Assembly (NCBI GenBank): GCA_019454045.1 | Contig: SKCR01017975.1 | Coordinates: 62,001 to 126,000 of the forward strand | Source of the DNA: Zanthoxylum bungeanum | Lineage: Eukaryota > Streptophyta > Magnoliopsida > Sapindales > Rutaceae | Direction of reading: 5' to 3' | DNA length: 64,000 nucleotides | Shown: in pieces, positions 44,535 through 55,994 of the stretch | Layout: each line of letters starts with the position of its first letter | Numbering within the stretch: the first letter of the stretch is position 1 | Program-made: the position numbers and the translations under genes | The notes under the pieces: model-generated | Told to the model about the DNA's origin: nothing | The model's input: the letters and a program-made list of their open reading frames with translations, nothing else | The model's database searches: none

Positions 44535-46241
44535 TTAATTTTGGAGATTGGAAACTTGAAATGGCGTTCTAACAAAGTACAATTTCGGAAATTCCAACTT
44601 TACCCAATTGTTGTATTTTGGCCATAAAGTTTTACTCTGATATCGGATTGAGGTGATTCAAGTTTCAGATAAAAGAAGACTCAAAGATCTACAACTTTGA
44701 AGTTCATAATAATTTCAAATTCTGAAGTTTCCATGACCGAAATCGATAAAACATCCGTAAGTGTGTTATGTGTAATTATTAAAGTCATTTTCAAAACAAA
44801 ATAATAATAAAAAATGAAAAATGAAAATTGTCAAACTTCCACCAAACATGCTTGCTTGTTTGGTGGAGCAATTGGAGGAGAAATTGGTGGAAGCCTTTAG
44901 ATTTGCCTATATATACCAAGCTAAACTTGTTAAATTTTTCATGCTTTCCTTGGAGAAATGTTTCCATGAAAACCTAAAGGAAAGTGTCTTGTATATTTAT
45001 TTAAGTTTTCTTGTATATTCTTTTTATTTAATTAATAAAATTTTGTGTGTTTTCATTTACATCATTAGCAGGTAATCTCATTCCGTTAGGGTGAAAAATG
45101 TGAGACTTTTAATATAATAAATTAGATTAATCACCAATATTGTAATTAAAATTTGGATTAATTAGTTACCGCGTATATGTTCGATTTAGGTGACAACCTT
45201 ATTTACCGGCTGTAAGGTCGGTTTTACATTCCAGACGTAGTTTTCACCTAGATTGTCGGTTTAGGTAATAACCTTGTTACCGCCTATATGGTCGGTTGGA
45301 CTTAATTGAGACAAATGGAATTTTTGCCTTTATGGTCTGGTTAAATATAATTAATTAATCGGTAAACATTGACAATAAGAGAGATTTCTAAATTTGAAAT
45401 ATTAAAAGTGGATCCTCTAACAACAACATTTTCTTTCATTATTATAATTTTACTTTTATTTATCTTCAAGTTATTTTTATGATGTTTTGTTTATTTAAGT
45501 GTTTAGTAATCCTAAGTATGTGTTGTAACTAAATACATAATATGGGGTTGTGATGAATTCCAATATCACCAGTTTATAAGGGGTTATTTTGTGTCTTGGG
45601 TAATATAAATGTTTTTTTATTAAGTCTTAAGCTTAATGCTTCTTGTTAACTGGCCATTAATAAGATTGATCTAGTAAACTTAAAATAAACTTGACGAATG
45701 AATTTTAGGTTTCAGCCTTAGACTTAATAGCTCACGATCTCCATTAAGGATTAGATACCCCTTAATAGATTTCCTTACAGGATAGACATATACCTGTCGG
45801 ACGGGGGTAGCCACAATTGGAACTTAATCTTAATGAATTCAGGTAACTTGGTTGGCATAGACATATGATTAATTGGGTTATTTGGGTATTTGCACCTGAC
45901 CATCGACATAGGCTTTTGCATAATTTCGTGTTCCAGGTTAATAAACTGATATATTGCACAAACATGAGACAACCACTTCATCTTTAAAAAGATATTGGAA
46001 GAATTTACAACCATAGATAGTTTTATAATATTGATTTTACCTTTAATTCACCTTCACACTGTTTTATTTAATTGTCTTTAGTTTAAAATACCATCCAATC
46101 AACAATGAAATCTATTAGATACTCGTAAACATTCAACGTCATAAATTAATAGCCTAGATATTAAGTCCTCGTGGGATCGATACATTTTATACTACTTTAG
46201 CGATACATGCGCTTGCATAACGTGAGTGATTTCACCGATCA
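44535..46241 (+). repeat. A1 right LTR, second segment
   Basis: The A1 LTR continues after S2 to TTTCACCGATCA (46241). It contains the A1-type TATA region (CTATATATACC near 44908), the four ACCGCC...GGTCGG-like words (45170-45300) and the CTCGTGGGATCGATACATTT block. The bases after 46241 (ATACT...) are A4 LTR sequence, the target of A1. Confidence 0.9.
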
Positions 46242-46547
46242 ATACTTCTGGATTCTTGACTTATAAACAATGCAACTGAATACAGATTGATTGGCATAAA
46301 AAAAAAAGGGATAACTAAGTGAAATGAGACTCTAGAATCTCTCTCGTATTAGTTCCTCCTACGTAAATATTTTAATATCTTATTTTTTTAGTTTAATCTT
46401 TATTAATTGCTTTTTAATAAAGTTAGGATTATCAATTATAGTACTTAGTGTGAGTTGAACACAATCCCTGTGGGTTTGACACTCTTCACTCATCTTTACT
46501 AAAACTTGACACCATACAATTGCGGTACGATATAAAATATCACAACA
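46242..46547 (+). repeat. A4 5' LTR, right end only
   Basis: This matches 59084-59394 (ATACTTC-GGATTCTTGACTTATAAAC to CACAACA), the right end of the A4 3' LTR. The left part of this LTR lies beyond the A1 insertion and is not in the window. Confidence 0.9.
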
Positions 46548-46603
46548 AGTTTCTGGTGCTGCTGCCGGGGCAAAAACTTGTTGTAATATTTTCTATCGTA
46601 CCG
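46523..46603. repeat. Inverted repeat across the A4 LTR-leader junction
   Basis: Arm 46523-46555 (CGGTACGATATAAAATATCA...) and arm 46571-46603 are reverse complements at 30 of 33 positions, with a 15 nt loop (GTGCTGCTGCCGGGG). The left arm is the last 25 bp of the LTR plus 8 bp beyond it. The loop carries a PBS-like word. A second, better PBS (TGGCGCCGTTGTCAGGGA) follows at 46612-46629. Confidence 0.9.
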
Positions 46604-46611
46604 TAAGTTTT

Positions 46612-46629
46612 TGGCGCCGTTGTCAGGGA
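46612..46629 (+). promoter_or_regulatory. A4 primer-binding site (tRNA-Asp type)
   Basis: TGGCGCCGTTGTCAGGGA, identical to the A1 site. It is 64 bp from the LTR end rather than the usual few bases, because the inverted repeat lies between. A weaker site, TGGTGCTGCTGCCGGGG (46554-46570), is at the normal distance. Confidence 0.75.
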
Positions 46630-46777
46630 TTGTTAATTTAATTCAAATTAATACTAATACCAAGTGACCTTAACTTTAATTTAGATTTTTATTTTAAGTT
46701 TATTTTTGTTTTGTTTTGTTTTGTTTTTGTTTTCGATTATTGATTTTTTTTCCTTTTTTCTTTCTATGCTTCAGTGA

Positions 46778-48110
46778 ATGCGAAGATCCACAAGTCTCAA
46801 CTCTCTCCTATTTGATCCTGAAATAGAAAGAACAACGAATAGACTAAGGAAAGAGAAGGAACTTGAAAAAGAAGCAATGACGGCTGAAAACAGAGAGAGC
46901 AATGCACGCCAGGTGGCAATCAGAGATCACTTCAATCCTGTCATAGATGATAATTACTCTGGGATTGCGCATCTGCCAATCAATGCTAACAGCTTTGAGC
47001 CAAAACCTTCATTGATCATCATGGTGCAAAAGAATCAGTTTGGGAGTTCAGCTGTAGAGGATCCCAACATATATTTAAGAGGCTGTCAGGCTACGCTTAT
47101 TCTCATTCTCTTAAAGGGAAAAAGCGTGGGATCAGCTTCAATCAATACATATGGGGAGTATCATTACATGGCGGGATATGGCCATGAAATTTCTTGAGAT
47201 GTTCTTTCCACCAGCTAAATCAACTCAACTGAGGGCATAAATTAGCATATTTAAGCAGCTGGAGACTGAGAATCTGTATGAAGTATGGGAACATTTTAAG
47301 GATCTACTCTGAAGATGCCCACAACACGATTATGCAGACTGGGTCCAGATTCAATTATTCTATAATGGGCTAAATGGTTTGAATAGGATTGTGGTGGATG
47401 CAGCAGTTGGGGAGCTCTATTCAAGGAGTCAGCTGAGGATGCCTACAATCTGTTAGAAGAAATGGCCATTAACCACTTCCAATGGCCAAGTGAACACCTT
47501 ACGGTGAGCAAGGGGGTGGTAATATATGAAATGCACCCTCTTGTGGCACTTACATCTCAGATTTTAACCCTATCGACTCATGTAGCAGCCCTAATAAACC
47601 CATGAGTACAACCCTCTATTGAATCTGCGGCGGCTGCAAATATGTTGTTATTGAAAGGAGACCCAAGCTCTGAGAAAGTCCGATATGTGAACAATCGGAA
47701 CTTCAACAACTATAGAGGTAATCATGTGCCTAACCGCTATCATCTGAACTAATCATATGCTAATACAGAGAATGCCTTGCAACCTTCATCTAGCTTCGAC
47801 TATCAAAGAACTGAGCTGAAATCTTCCTTAGAAGATTTCATGTCACGTTTGTTGCTAATACTTCAGCGAGGTTTGAAAAGAATGAGTCAAGGTTGAACAA
47901 TATTGAGACACACATGGAAAATATAGGGGCAACAATGAAGTCTTTAGAAACACAGATTGGGCAGATTGCTTCCTCCATGACCAATCAACAGTAAGGGGAA
48001 TTTGGATAAACTGCCATAGCCCGCCAAAGCTATCTTTTTCATGTCACAACAGCCAGTGGATACCAAAGAAGACGCCACCATGTCCATTTGGGTGGTTATG
48101 TCTGGCTGAA
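46778..48110 (+). pseudogene. A4 Athila-like gag (decayed)
   Basis: The frame starts MRRSTSLNSLLFDPEIERT and is open for 139 codons to 47197. Downstream pieces in shifted frames contain FYNGLNGLNR and LLEEMAINHFQWPSE, the gag core and spacer equivalents of A1-A3. Many stops follow to about 48110. Pol is entirely absent; the sequence passes directly into the 3' UTR block near 48115 (TTAAACTTAGCGCTAGCGGG). It is a distant relative of the A1-A3 gag. Confidence 0.8.
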
Positions 48111-49307
48111 GATGTTAAACTTAGCGCTAGCGGGGAGGTAACCCTTGCATTTGCATTTGTTTATTTTATTTACTTTAGTATTATTTTATTGTGTGCTAAT
48201 TGCTTGTTTATTATTTGCATGAGCATTTATGTAGGTGTTAGCACAACCTGCACAACCCACGTAACCAAAGTCTTACCAGTATGAGTCTGATCAACTCAAT
48301 GTCCGGTAGTGTTGTTCCTCACTCTTGTTTCTTTATGTTTATCTTACATTGAGGACAATGCAAGTTTTAATTTTTGGGGTGTGTGCATATAGTGATAGTT
48401 CCTACTATTTTTAATTTTAATTTTATTTTTTTTAAAAAAAAAATCCCTATTTTTGGTCCTAGATAGTGAAATATAAGTCTATTGATGAGTTTTGTTTACT
48501 TAAGGATAAAATTTTAGAAACAATAAGTTCCCAAATGATTTTTATCTGATTTCTTGAGTATGTGATCTAAGTTAGACTCGTAAGCACTTAACCATAGGTT
48601 TTCAACAGTAAGAACTTAAGTAGTTGACAAAGTGACTAGTTGAAGAAATTGCATACCGATGAATGACCGCTTGCTTAGATTTCTTTATTAACTTGCTAGT
48701 GTTATGATGTATGGTATGGTTCAAAACAAAAGAAAGAAAAAAAAGGTTGAAAATAAAAAAAAATAAGTTAAACCATCTATAACCGATAAGCGTGAAGCTA
48801 CCTATGGGCTAGTGTTAGGACCACCATAAGGAGAAATGCTACCTTAAAGGGTAGGTGTGTTAAAAAAAGAAGAAAATAAAATTGTACCATATTGAGCACA
48901 AAAAGACAAATAAATAGTACTTTTGAGATATCTAGATTGGTTTGAACCATCAGATCTCAATTTTTGAGACGAAATCATTGAGTTAGCTTACTTAGGAGTC
49001 GAGCTGTGAATGAACCTTTACACACACACTGTGAGTATAGCTTTGATGGTTTATTCGAGAACTTGGATTTGAGTTGCATTGCGTACTTTGAAGGTTCTAT
49101 GATTTCTTTGATGAGCATTATTTGAGGACAATATTATGTAGAACCATCAGGACTATTTTATTTATTATTCTTGTATTTTTGCATGATTGTGTGTGAATGA
49201 TGTTTGTGGGTGTCGTCACTGTAAGCCCTCACGAGACTATAACCCATCCACTGGGGTCGCCTAGGGATTTAAAGGCTTGTTACATACGATAAATTCAATC
49301 GTGATCC
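48111..49307 (+). other. A4 3' UTR, left part
   Basis: It begins with the conserved GCGCTAGCGGGGAGGTAACCC block also present after pol in A2 and A3. GAGGACAATGCAAG near 48350, A-rich stretches and GTAAGCCCTCACGAGACTA near 49224 follow. It has no LOG or cysteine-rich frame. It is interrupted at 49307 by A3 and resumes at 57995. No gene is seen. Confidence 0.7.
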
Positions 49308-51222
49308 TGATGAGCGGAAAATATATCAATATTTACCGCCCCTTTTACTTAATAATTTGTATAGTTTCTCGAGTTTTATGAACGTTTTGATGTGTTTTAG
49401 TTTATTTTATAGATTAAATAAAATCAGGACTCAATAGAATCAATCAGGATGAAATATGGAACAAATAAGGGTAAAAACTGGACTTGACATTTGGATTTTG
49501 GAGGTTGGAAACTTGAAATGGCATTCTAACGAAGTACAATTTCAGAAATTTCAACTTTGTGCAATTTGCGTATTGTGGCCATAACTTTCTACTCCGATAT
49601 CAGATTGAGGTGATTCAAGTTCCAGATTAAAGAAGACTCAAAGATCTACAATGTTAAAGTTCATAATAATTTCGAATTCTGAAGTTGTCATTACCGAAAT
49701 TTATAAAACATCCGGAAATATGTTATGTGTAATTATTAAAGTCATTTTCAAAAACAAAACAAACAAACAAATTATAAAATAAAATAAAATAAAAAATAAA
49801 AATTATCAAACTTCCGCCAAACATGCTTGCATGTTTGGTGGAGGATTTGGAGCCATATTGGGTGGAGAAATTTGTGGAGAAATTGGTGAAGGCAAAATTT
49901 TGCCTTTAAATACCAAGTCATTTCATTTGTAAATTTCATATCTTCTTTTGGGGATTTCCTTATGAATACTAAGAAGATTGTATCTTGCTTGTTTATTTAC
50001 AGCTTTCTGTATTTAATTTTTTATTTTACACAATAGTTCTTTCTTTACTTTACTTTTCAGTCTTTATTTTTACTTTTCAGTATGAGGAAGTAACTCGCCT
50101 CTGCTGGGGTGAAGGGCAAAGCTTTTATTACTAATATTTAATTTAATCTCCCTTAATTATAATATATAAACTATTTAAAACCTGACTTATTGAGATACCG
50201 CCTTCATGGTCGGTTGGACTTAAATAAATTGATTTTAACCTGACTAAATTGGATACTGCCTTTATGGTCGGTTGGAATTAATCATAAATCTAACTTAATC
50301 AGGATACCGCCTATATGGTCGGTTGGTAATGTCATGCAAAGTTTATATATTATAATAAGAGAGATATCTAAAATAGAAGTAATAAAAATGGATCCTCTAA
50401 CCCCCCCAACATTTTCTTTATTTCTTTATTTACCTTTTTAATTTCCAAGCTTTACTTTATGTCATTTACTTTATTTATGTCTTTACTAGTCCTAGATATG
50501 TGTTGTAACTAAATTCCATATCTGGGGTTGTGATGAATTCCAATATCACCGGTTTATAAGGGGTTATTTTATGACTTGGGTAATATAAAAGTTTATTTAT
50601 TGAGTCTTAAGCTTAATGCTTCTTATTAACTGGCCATTAATAAGATTGATCTGGTAAATTTAAAATAAACTTGACTAAGGAATTTTAGGTTTCAGCCTTA
50701 CACTCAATAGCTCACAATCTCACCTCGGGGCATGGTAACCCTTAGGTAGATTTCTTACAGGATAGACATATACCTTTCGGGCGGGGGTAGCCACAATTGG
50801 AATTTAATCTTAATGAATTAAGGTAACTTGGTTAACATATACATATGATTAATTGGGTTATTTAGGTGTTTGCATCTGACCATCGACAGAGGCTTTTGCA
50901 TATTTTCGTGTTCCAGGTTAATAAACCAATATAATGCACAAACGTGAGATAACCACTTCATCTTTAAAAGATATTGGAAGGATTCACAACCCTAGATAGT
51001 TTAATAATATTGAATTTTCCTTAAATTTATATTTGCATTTTTTTTATTTACTTGTCTTTAGTTTAAAATCACCATCGAATCAAACAATCAATCTATTAGA
51101 TACTCGTAGACATTTGGCTTCATAAATTTGTAGCCTAGGTATTAAGTCCTCGTGGGATTGATACATTTTATACTACTTGAACGATATGTGCGCTTGCGTT
51201 ACATGAGTGATTTCACCGATCA
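49308..51222 (+). repeat. A3 5' LTR
   Basis: A 1915 bp LTR runs from TGATGAGCGGAAAATATATC to CACCGATCA. The TATA region is degenerate (CCTTTAAATACC near 49902). Three ACCGCC/ACTGCC...GGTCGGTTGG words lie between 50196 and 50330. The sequence CTCGTGGGATTGATAC is near 51147. Confidence 0.92.
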
Positions 51223-51228
51223 AGTTTC

Positions 51229-51246
51229 TGGCGCCGTTGTCGGGGA
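51229..51246 (+). promoter_or_regulatory. A3 primer-binding site (tRNA-Asp)
   Basis: TGGCGCCGTTGTCGGGGA differs from the tRNA-Asp complement at one position. It is the best-preserved PBS of the Athila copies here. Confidence 0.88.
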
Positions 51247-51357
51247 CTTATTTATCTTTAACTATTAATTTTTGGGTTAGATACTTTTACTTGTGTCTAA
51301 TTTGTTTTCATTTATTATTTTTGTTTACTTGTGTTTCAAGTTCTCTGACACTATATA

Positions 51358-52930
51358 AGACGAACCAGAAGTTTTGAAATCCATCCGCTTGACCCAGAAA
51401 TTGAAAGAACAATCAGACAATTGAGAAGGGAAAGGCGAGAAGGCCAAGAAGCACTGATCAATATGGAACCTTAACCGTTGGAAGTTGCACCACCAGTTCC
51501 CATTCGAGACATAACTATTTCGGTGATTGACGACTTCATTTCATGTATTGTACTTCCTCCCTTACCAGCAAATTCGTGTGACATCAAAACATGCATTCAG
51601 ATGATACAACAGTCAGTTCAGTTTGGAGGGAATGCAACTGAATATCCTAATGCCCACATCAGCAACTTCCTGGAAGTTTGCGACACATTCAATTACAACC
51701 GAGCGACTGAAGAAGCAATGAGACTGCGTGTGTTCCTATATTCTTTGAAAGACAGAGCTAAGGCTTGGTTACATTCATTAGTAGCAAGTTCCATCACAAC
51801 TTGGAACACTCTAGCCACCAAATTCCTTGCAAAATACTTTCCCCCAACTAGAACTGCAAAGTTGAGGAATGAAATTAAATCTTTTGTACAACATGACTCG
51901 GAATCCCTCTGCGAAGCTTGGGAACGATACAAGGATTTGATCAGAAAATATCCTCACCATGAGATTGCAAAGTGGCTACAAGTCCAAACCTTCTACAATG
52001 GACTTTCTGGACTGATGAGAACCACAATTGATGCTTCTGCTGGAGGAGTTTTAATGGCAAACGGAGAAGATCAGGCCTGGGACCTAATTGAAGAAATGGC
52101 CAATAACAATTCTTTGTGGCCAACATAAAGGAGCATGATTCAACGAATAGCTGGAATTTACGAAGTTGGAGCCAACACCGCATTGAATGCTAAGCTGGAT
52201 AAGATATGTAAATTCATGGAAACTCTTGGCATGCAAGGAAATATTGGATCCACAAGTTCACCATATGAAGGAACACCAGAGGCAGAGTCTTACAACCAAT
52301 ATGATGAGACGGTGAACTATGTCATTAATTTCAACAGACAGAGAAACAATCCATATTCCAACACCTACAACCCAGGGTGGAGGAATCATCCCAATTTCAC
52401 ATGGAACAACAATTCAGGGCAAAGGAAAAATCCACCATCAGGATTCCAACAACAAAATCAAACCAAATGTATGAGAAGAAGCCAGAAATAGAAGATTTAC
52501 TTGTCTAGATGAAAAAGCAAGAAGCCAAATATGATGCTATGTTTCAAAATCAAGCAGCATTAATTCAAAATCAAGCAGCATCAAATGAAGTTATATTTCA
52601 AGCCCAACCAGCATTGAATCAAACATAACTGCTTCTATAAAGGCACTGGAAAATCAAATAGGACAATTGGCCAAAGCTCAGAGTTACAGACCGCAAGGTA
52701 CCCTTTCTAGTAAAATAGAACCAAATCCAAGGAATATAGGGAAGGAACAATGTCATGCCATCATATTGAAAAACGGTACTGAGATCAACAAAGATATTGA
52801 AATAAAAGCATCCACTGAGGAAGTTCCAAAAGAAAGCAGCGAAATAGAGCCACAAATGAAGGAAAAAGAAGCAAAAGCAAATGATCAAGAAAGATTCACT
52901 CCACCTCCACCATTTCCACAGCGTCTCTAG
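51358..52930 (+). pseudogene. A3 gag (nearly open, decayed)
   Basis: The start codon is ATA (near 51356) where A1 and A2 have ATG. A TAA near 51472 replaces GAA. From 51478 the frame is open for 216 codons through the gag core (SLKDRAKAWLHSL, FLAKYFPPTRTAKLRNE, FYNGLSGLMRTTID) to TAA at 52126-52128. It then continues 52135-52491 and, in another frame, 52667-52930 to a TAG. This is the longest continuous gag stretch of the family in the window. Confidence 0.87.
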
Positions 52931-53398
52931 AAAAATAAACTAGACAAACAGTTTGCTCAATTCTTGGAGATCTTTAAAAAGTTACATATCAACATTCCAT
53001 TTGCAGAAGCATAGGAGCAAATGCCCAGCTACGTCAAATTCATGAAAGATATTTTGTCACGAAATGAAGATTGGAAGATTACGAGACAATAGCATTGACA
53101 GAAGATTGTAGCGCCATCATTCAGAAAGAAACATGATGAGAAGTTAGTGCTTATACAACTGGAACCGGGGCATCGGGTATTATTCAGCAAATCAAGGTTA
53201 AAATTTTTCCCTGGGAGTTTAAAATCACGGTGGTCAGGTCCATTATTAATCACCCAAGTTTTACCAGATAGAGCCGTTGAGTTACGTGATCCCAACTCCA
53301 ATAAAACCTTCAAAGTTAAAAGCAAGCGTGTCAAGCACTACTGGGGAGAATCATTTGAGCGACAAAAAGAAAATGTCACACTTTCAGATCCAGCCTAA
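52931..53398 (+). pseudogene. A3 pre-protease to integrase C-terminus junction
   Basis: After the gag-protease linker (KNKLDKQFAQFL...) and IIQ-like words near 53115, the sequence passes directly to the integrase C-terminus (KKHDEKLVLIQLEPGH, SRWSGPL, KRVKHYWGESFERQ), open 53147-53398. The deletion thus removed protease, RT, RNase H and most of integrase, starting earlier than in A2. Stops and a frameshift precede the junction near 53010-53100. Confidence 0.82.
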
Positions 53399-53538
53399 CG
53401 TTTGGGCAGTCATGACTAGCTGGCGACGTTAAACTTAGCGCTAGCAAGGAGACAACCCATGCAATTTGTGTATATATTAAGATTTGGTGTTTTTTATTTT
53501 CGTGTGTTTAATTTGTGTTGGTAAAGTCACATTTCAGG

Positions 53539-54087
53539 ATGGAAGATGTTCTCTCAAATTTTCACAAACAATTTCCTTTTCTCCCTCAAAACTTTCTGAT
53601 GAAAGTCTACAAAGCTCGCTTGGAAAGAATGAGATTACTGATGATCAAAGGTATTCCTAATAACATTCAATGGATTATTGAAGCAGGGGTCCGATTGGCA
53701 GGTGAGTCCTCTGACTCTTTTGTGTCATGCTTGCCTGGTTTAGGAAGAAACACCTATGCTAAGAAAAGAATAGCTAAAAGACTAGGTGTTTGTTATAAAT
53801 GTGCACTCATGACATGTAATACTCGTTGTCGTTCTTTAGGAAGGGTGTCTAATAACAGTGAAGATAAAATTTAATTCAATAGGGATGGCATGATTAAGGA
53901 GTCTTTGGATGACATATCATTGACTCTTGAGACGCATTCCAGTGGATATGTGCATCACGCAATTCATATGTTACATGCCCATTTTCAAAAAGAAAAACAA
54001 CATTTAAGTCTCGGGAATCTGATTTTAAAAGACTCTGTTTGCCAATTTATAAGAAAATTGGATGGGAAGCTTGTCCCTGATGCATAG
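53539..54087 (+). pseudogene. Cysteine-rich, viral NABP-like frame in A3
   Basis: This 183-codon frame, the same length as in A2, has a single premature stop (TAA, 53872-53874, AAA in A2). The basic segment GRNTYAKKRIAKRLG leads to cysteines 85, 88, 93 and 97. The C-terminal part (54 codons after residue about 128) ends FIRKLDGKLVPDA. Differences from the A2 copy are spread over the frame with no length change, which suggests past constraint. Its resemblance to plant-virus cysteine-rich nucleic-acid-binding proteins is by motif and order only. It might instead be an unrecognised host zinc-binding protein. Confidence 0.5.
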
Positions 54088-54353
54088 ACGTCATTCAAGC
54101 CGTTACATCTTATAGATATTATTTTCTCTTTGTATTTATCTAATAATTTTAATTTGTTTTGTTATTTTGTTTTATTTTATCAGACAAGATCCAGACTTTT
54201 TGACTTTCATGATATATTTTACTGTTTAGTTCATAATTTTCATTTAGCAGGGACTAGTGCTATTATTACTCACCCTTTTTCAGGTTCTATAAATTTAGCT
54301 CGTCATTACACGCTTGAAGACATTCAGATTTGAGAAAGAAATACAGTAAAAAA

Positions 54354-54977
54354 ATGGAAGCAACTTCAAGAAGACGAGTTGTAAACATCTGTGTGTTTTA
54401 CGGTACTAGTGTTGGTTCTAAGCCAGAATTCGTTCCGGCAGCACATGAATTGGGTCGAAGGAATATGCATCTAGTATATGGCAGTGGTAATCTTGGACTA
54501 ATGTGGTACGCTTCAAGGGCTGTACAGGAAGGAGATAGTCAAGTTTTGGGAATCATCCCAAAACCTTTGGCAAAGGCGAATCTTATAGAACCATCAAACA
54601 TAGATGAGTGTATTGTACCAGGTATGTCTAAAAGACTTGTGGAAATGATTAACCGTGCTGATGCTTTTATTGCTTTGCTATGTGGCTTCGGCACGATGGA
54701 GGAAATCTTTACAGTGCTATCTTGGGCAAACTTGATCATACACCAGAAACTGATTGGACTGTTTAATGTTGATGGATTTTATGATTTTCTTTGTGTGTTT
54801 CTTGATGATGCCCGGAGAAATGGGTTCGTTTCAAAACCTGTAAAATATATCCTCTTCATTGTCAGAATAACCAATGATTTAATTGACCAACTCTTAGAGT
54901 TTGAACCACAAATTGACCATATCCTAGCCAATGATCGTGGTAAGAAGCTTCGGATAAATCTGGATCTTAACCTTTAA
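54354..54977 (+). CDS. LOG: LOG-family cytokinin phosphoribohydrolase-like protein, retrotransposon-borne (A3)
   Basis: An intact 207-codon frame from the ATG matching the A2 start (MEATSRRR). An in-frame ATG lies 8 codons upstream at 54330. It has the LOG landmarks ICVFYGTSVGSKP, LVYGSGNLGLM and VLGIIPKPLA. It retains the region before ADAF (MSKRLVEMINRADAFIAL) with the arginine-glutamate pair that A2 lost. The PGGxGT catalytic loop reads LCGFGT, and the GGG nucleotide loop reads GSG. A 12 bp in-frame loss removes four residues after AAHELGR. It ends INLDLNL. The open frame survives but catalysis is unlikely on sequence grounds. It lies 266 bp after the cysteine-rich frame. Confidence 0.87.
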   Translation: MEATSRRRVVNICVFYGTSVGSKPEFVPAAHELGRRNMHLVYGSGNLGLMWYASRAVQEGDSQVLGIIPKPLAKANLIEPSNIDECIVPGMSKRLVEMINRADAFIALLCGFGTMEEIFTVLSWANLIIHQKLIGLFNVDGFYDFLCVFLDDARRNGFVSKPVKYILFIVRITNDLIDQLLEFEPQIDHILANDRGKKLRINLDLNL

Positions 54978-55511
54978 TTTTCTTTTTAGATGTAGAATTT
55001 CAGCTAACCAGGTATTGTTTTTTGAAATCTTCTTCTACTTTTCAAACATTGGGGACAATGTCTCAATTAGGTTTAGGAGAGGGGGAATAATTGATTAATA
55101 TCTTGTTTTTATTTTTCGTTATGCTGTTTTTATTTGATTTTTAGTCAAAACTTTTCTTAAAATTAAAAAAAAAATAATAAAAAAAAGAAAAAAAATATTT
55201 TGTTTTTATGTTTTTAACTTGACTAATCAGGTGGAATGGTGTTTGAGATAGATGTGTAAGAAATTTCCACTCCTGAGACGTATCTAATCCTATTTCGTAA
55301 CAAGTTAATTTTTGTTTATTTCCTTTTAAATTATTTAATTTGTGAATTCTCCATAATACTGATTAAATTGGATCTTTGTATTCTCAGTTGATAGGTATTA
55401 TCAATATGCATGGTAACATACGATCATGAGTTATAATTGAAAAGTTTGTAATATTTAGTGCTCTAATTTAATTGGAGAGAGCATCTAAAAAAGTGATGGA
55501 ATTAAAAAAAC

Positions 55512-55750
55512 TTCTGAGATCCGAGTAATTAAGTCCGTAGAGGTGTTTTAACACCCTTCTAAAGCCAACTGGCTTGGGAGTCACTGGCCCAAAGCTCGCT
55601 AGATGGATTGAAGATGTTGTAAAAAAAAAAAAGATATCTGAAATCCAAGTAATTAAGTCTGTAAGGGTGTATTAACACCTAATGACCTAAAGCCAACTGG
55701 CTTGGGAGTCACTAGCCCAAAGCTTGCTACATGGATTGAAGATATTGTAA
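55512..55750. repeat. Tandem duplication with hairpins in the A3 3' UTR
   Basis: Two units start near 55512 and 55637. GGTGTTTTAACACC is present in the first, GGTGTATTAACACC in the second. Both keep TTGGGAGTCACT and CCCAAAGC. It is homologous to the pairs in A1 and A2. Confidence 0.85.
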
Positions 55751-55781
55751 ATAAAAAAAAAATTCCATTGCTAAAAAAGAT

Positions 55782-55994
55782 GTGAAATCTGATATAACTT
55801 TAGGACAAAAATATTACTCTCTTTTTAACTACACTTATGAATATTGTGGGCGCAATAAGCTTATCAATACCTTGTTGGTTGTGTATATGGAGAATGGTAA
55901 AAAAAATCCGAGAATTTACTTATTTGGTAATTTAGAAAGAAAGAAAACAACTATTAACTTGGATAAGATGTTTCACTTGTTTAGTCACTAACTT
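55782..55994 (+). pseudogene. GRF-zinc-finger-like frame, A3 copy
   Basis: A 69-codon open frame begins at a GTG. It contains TLGQKYYSLFNYTYEYCG and NGKKNPRIYLFGNLERKK and ends FHLFSH, like the A1 copy. The motif resemblance and the doubts are the same as for the 41410 copy. Confidence 0.35.
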
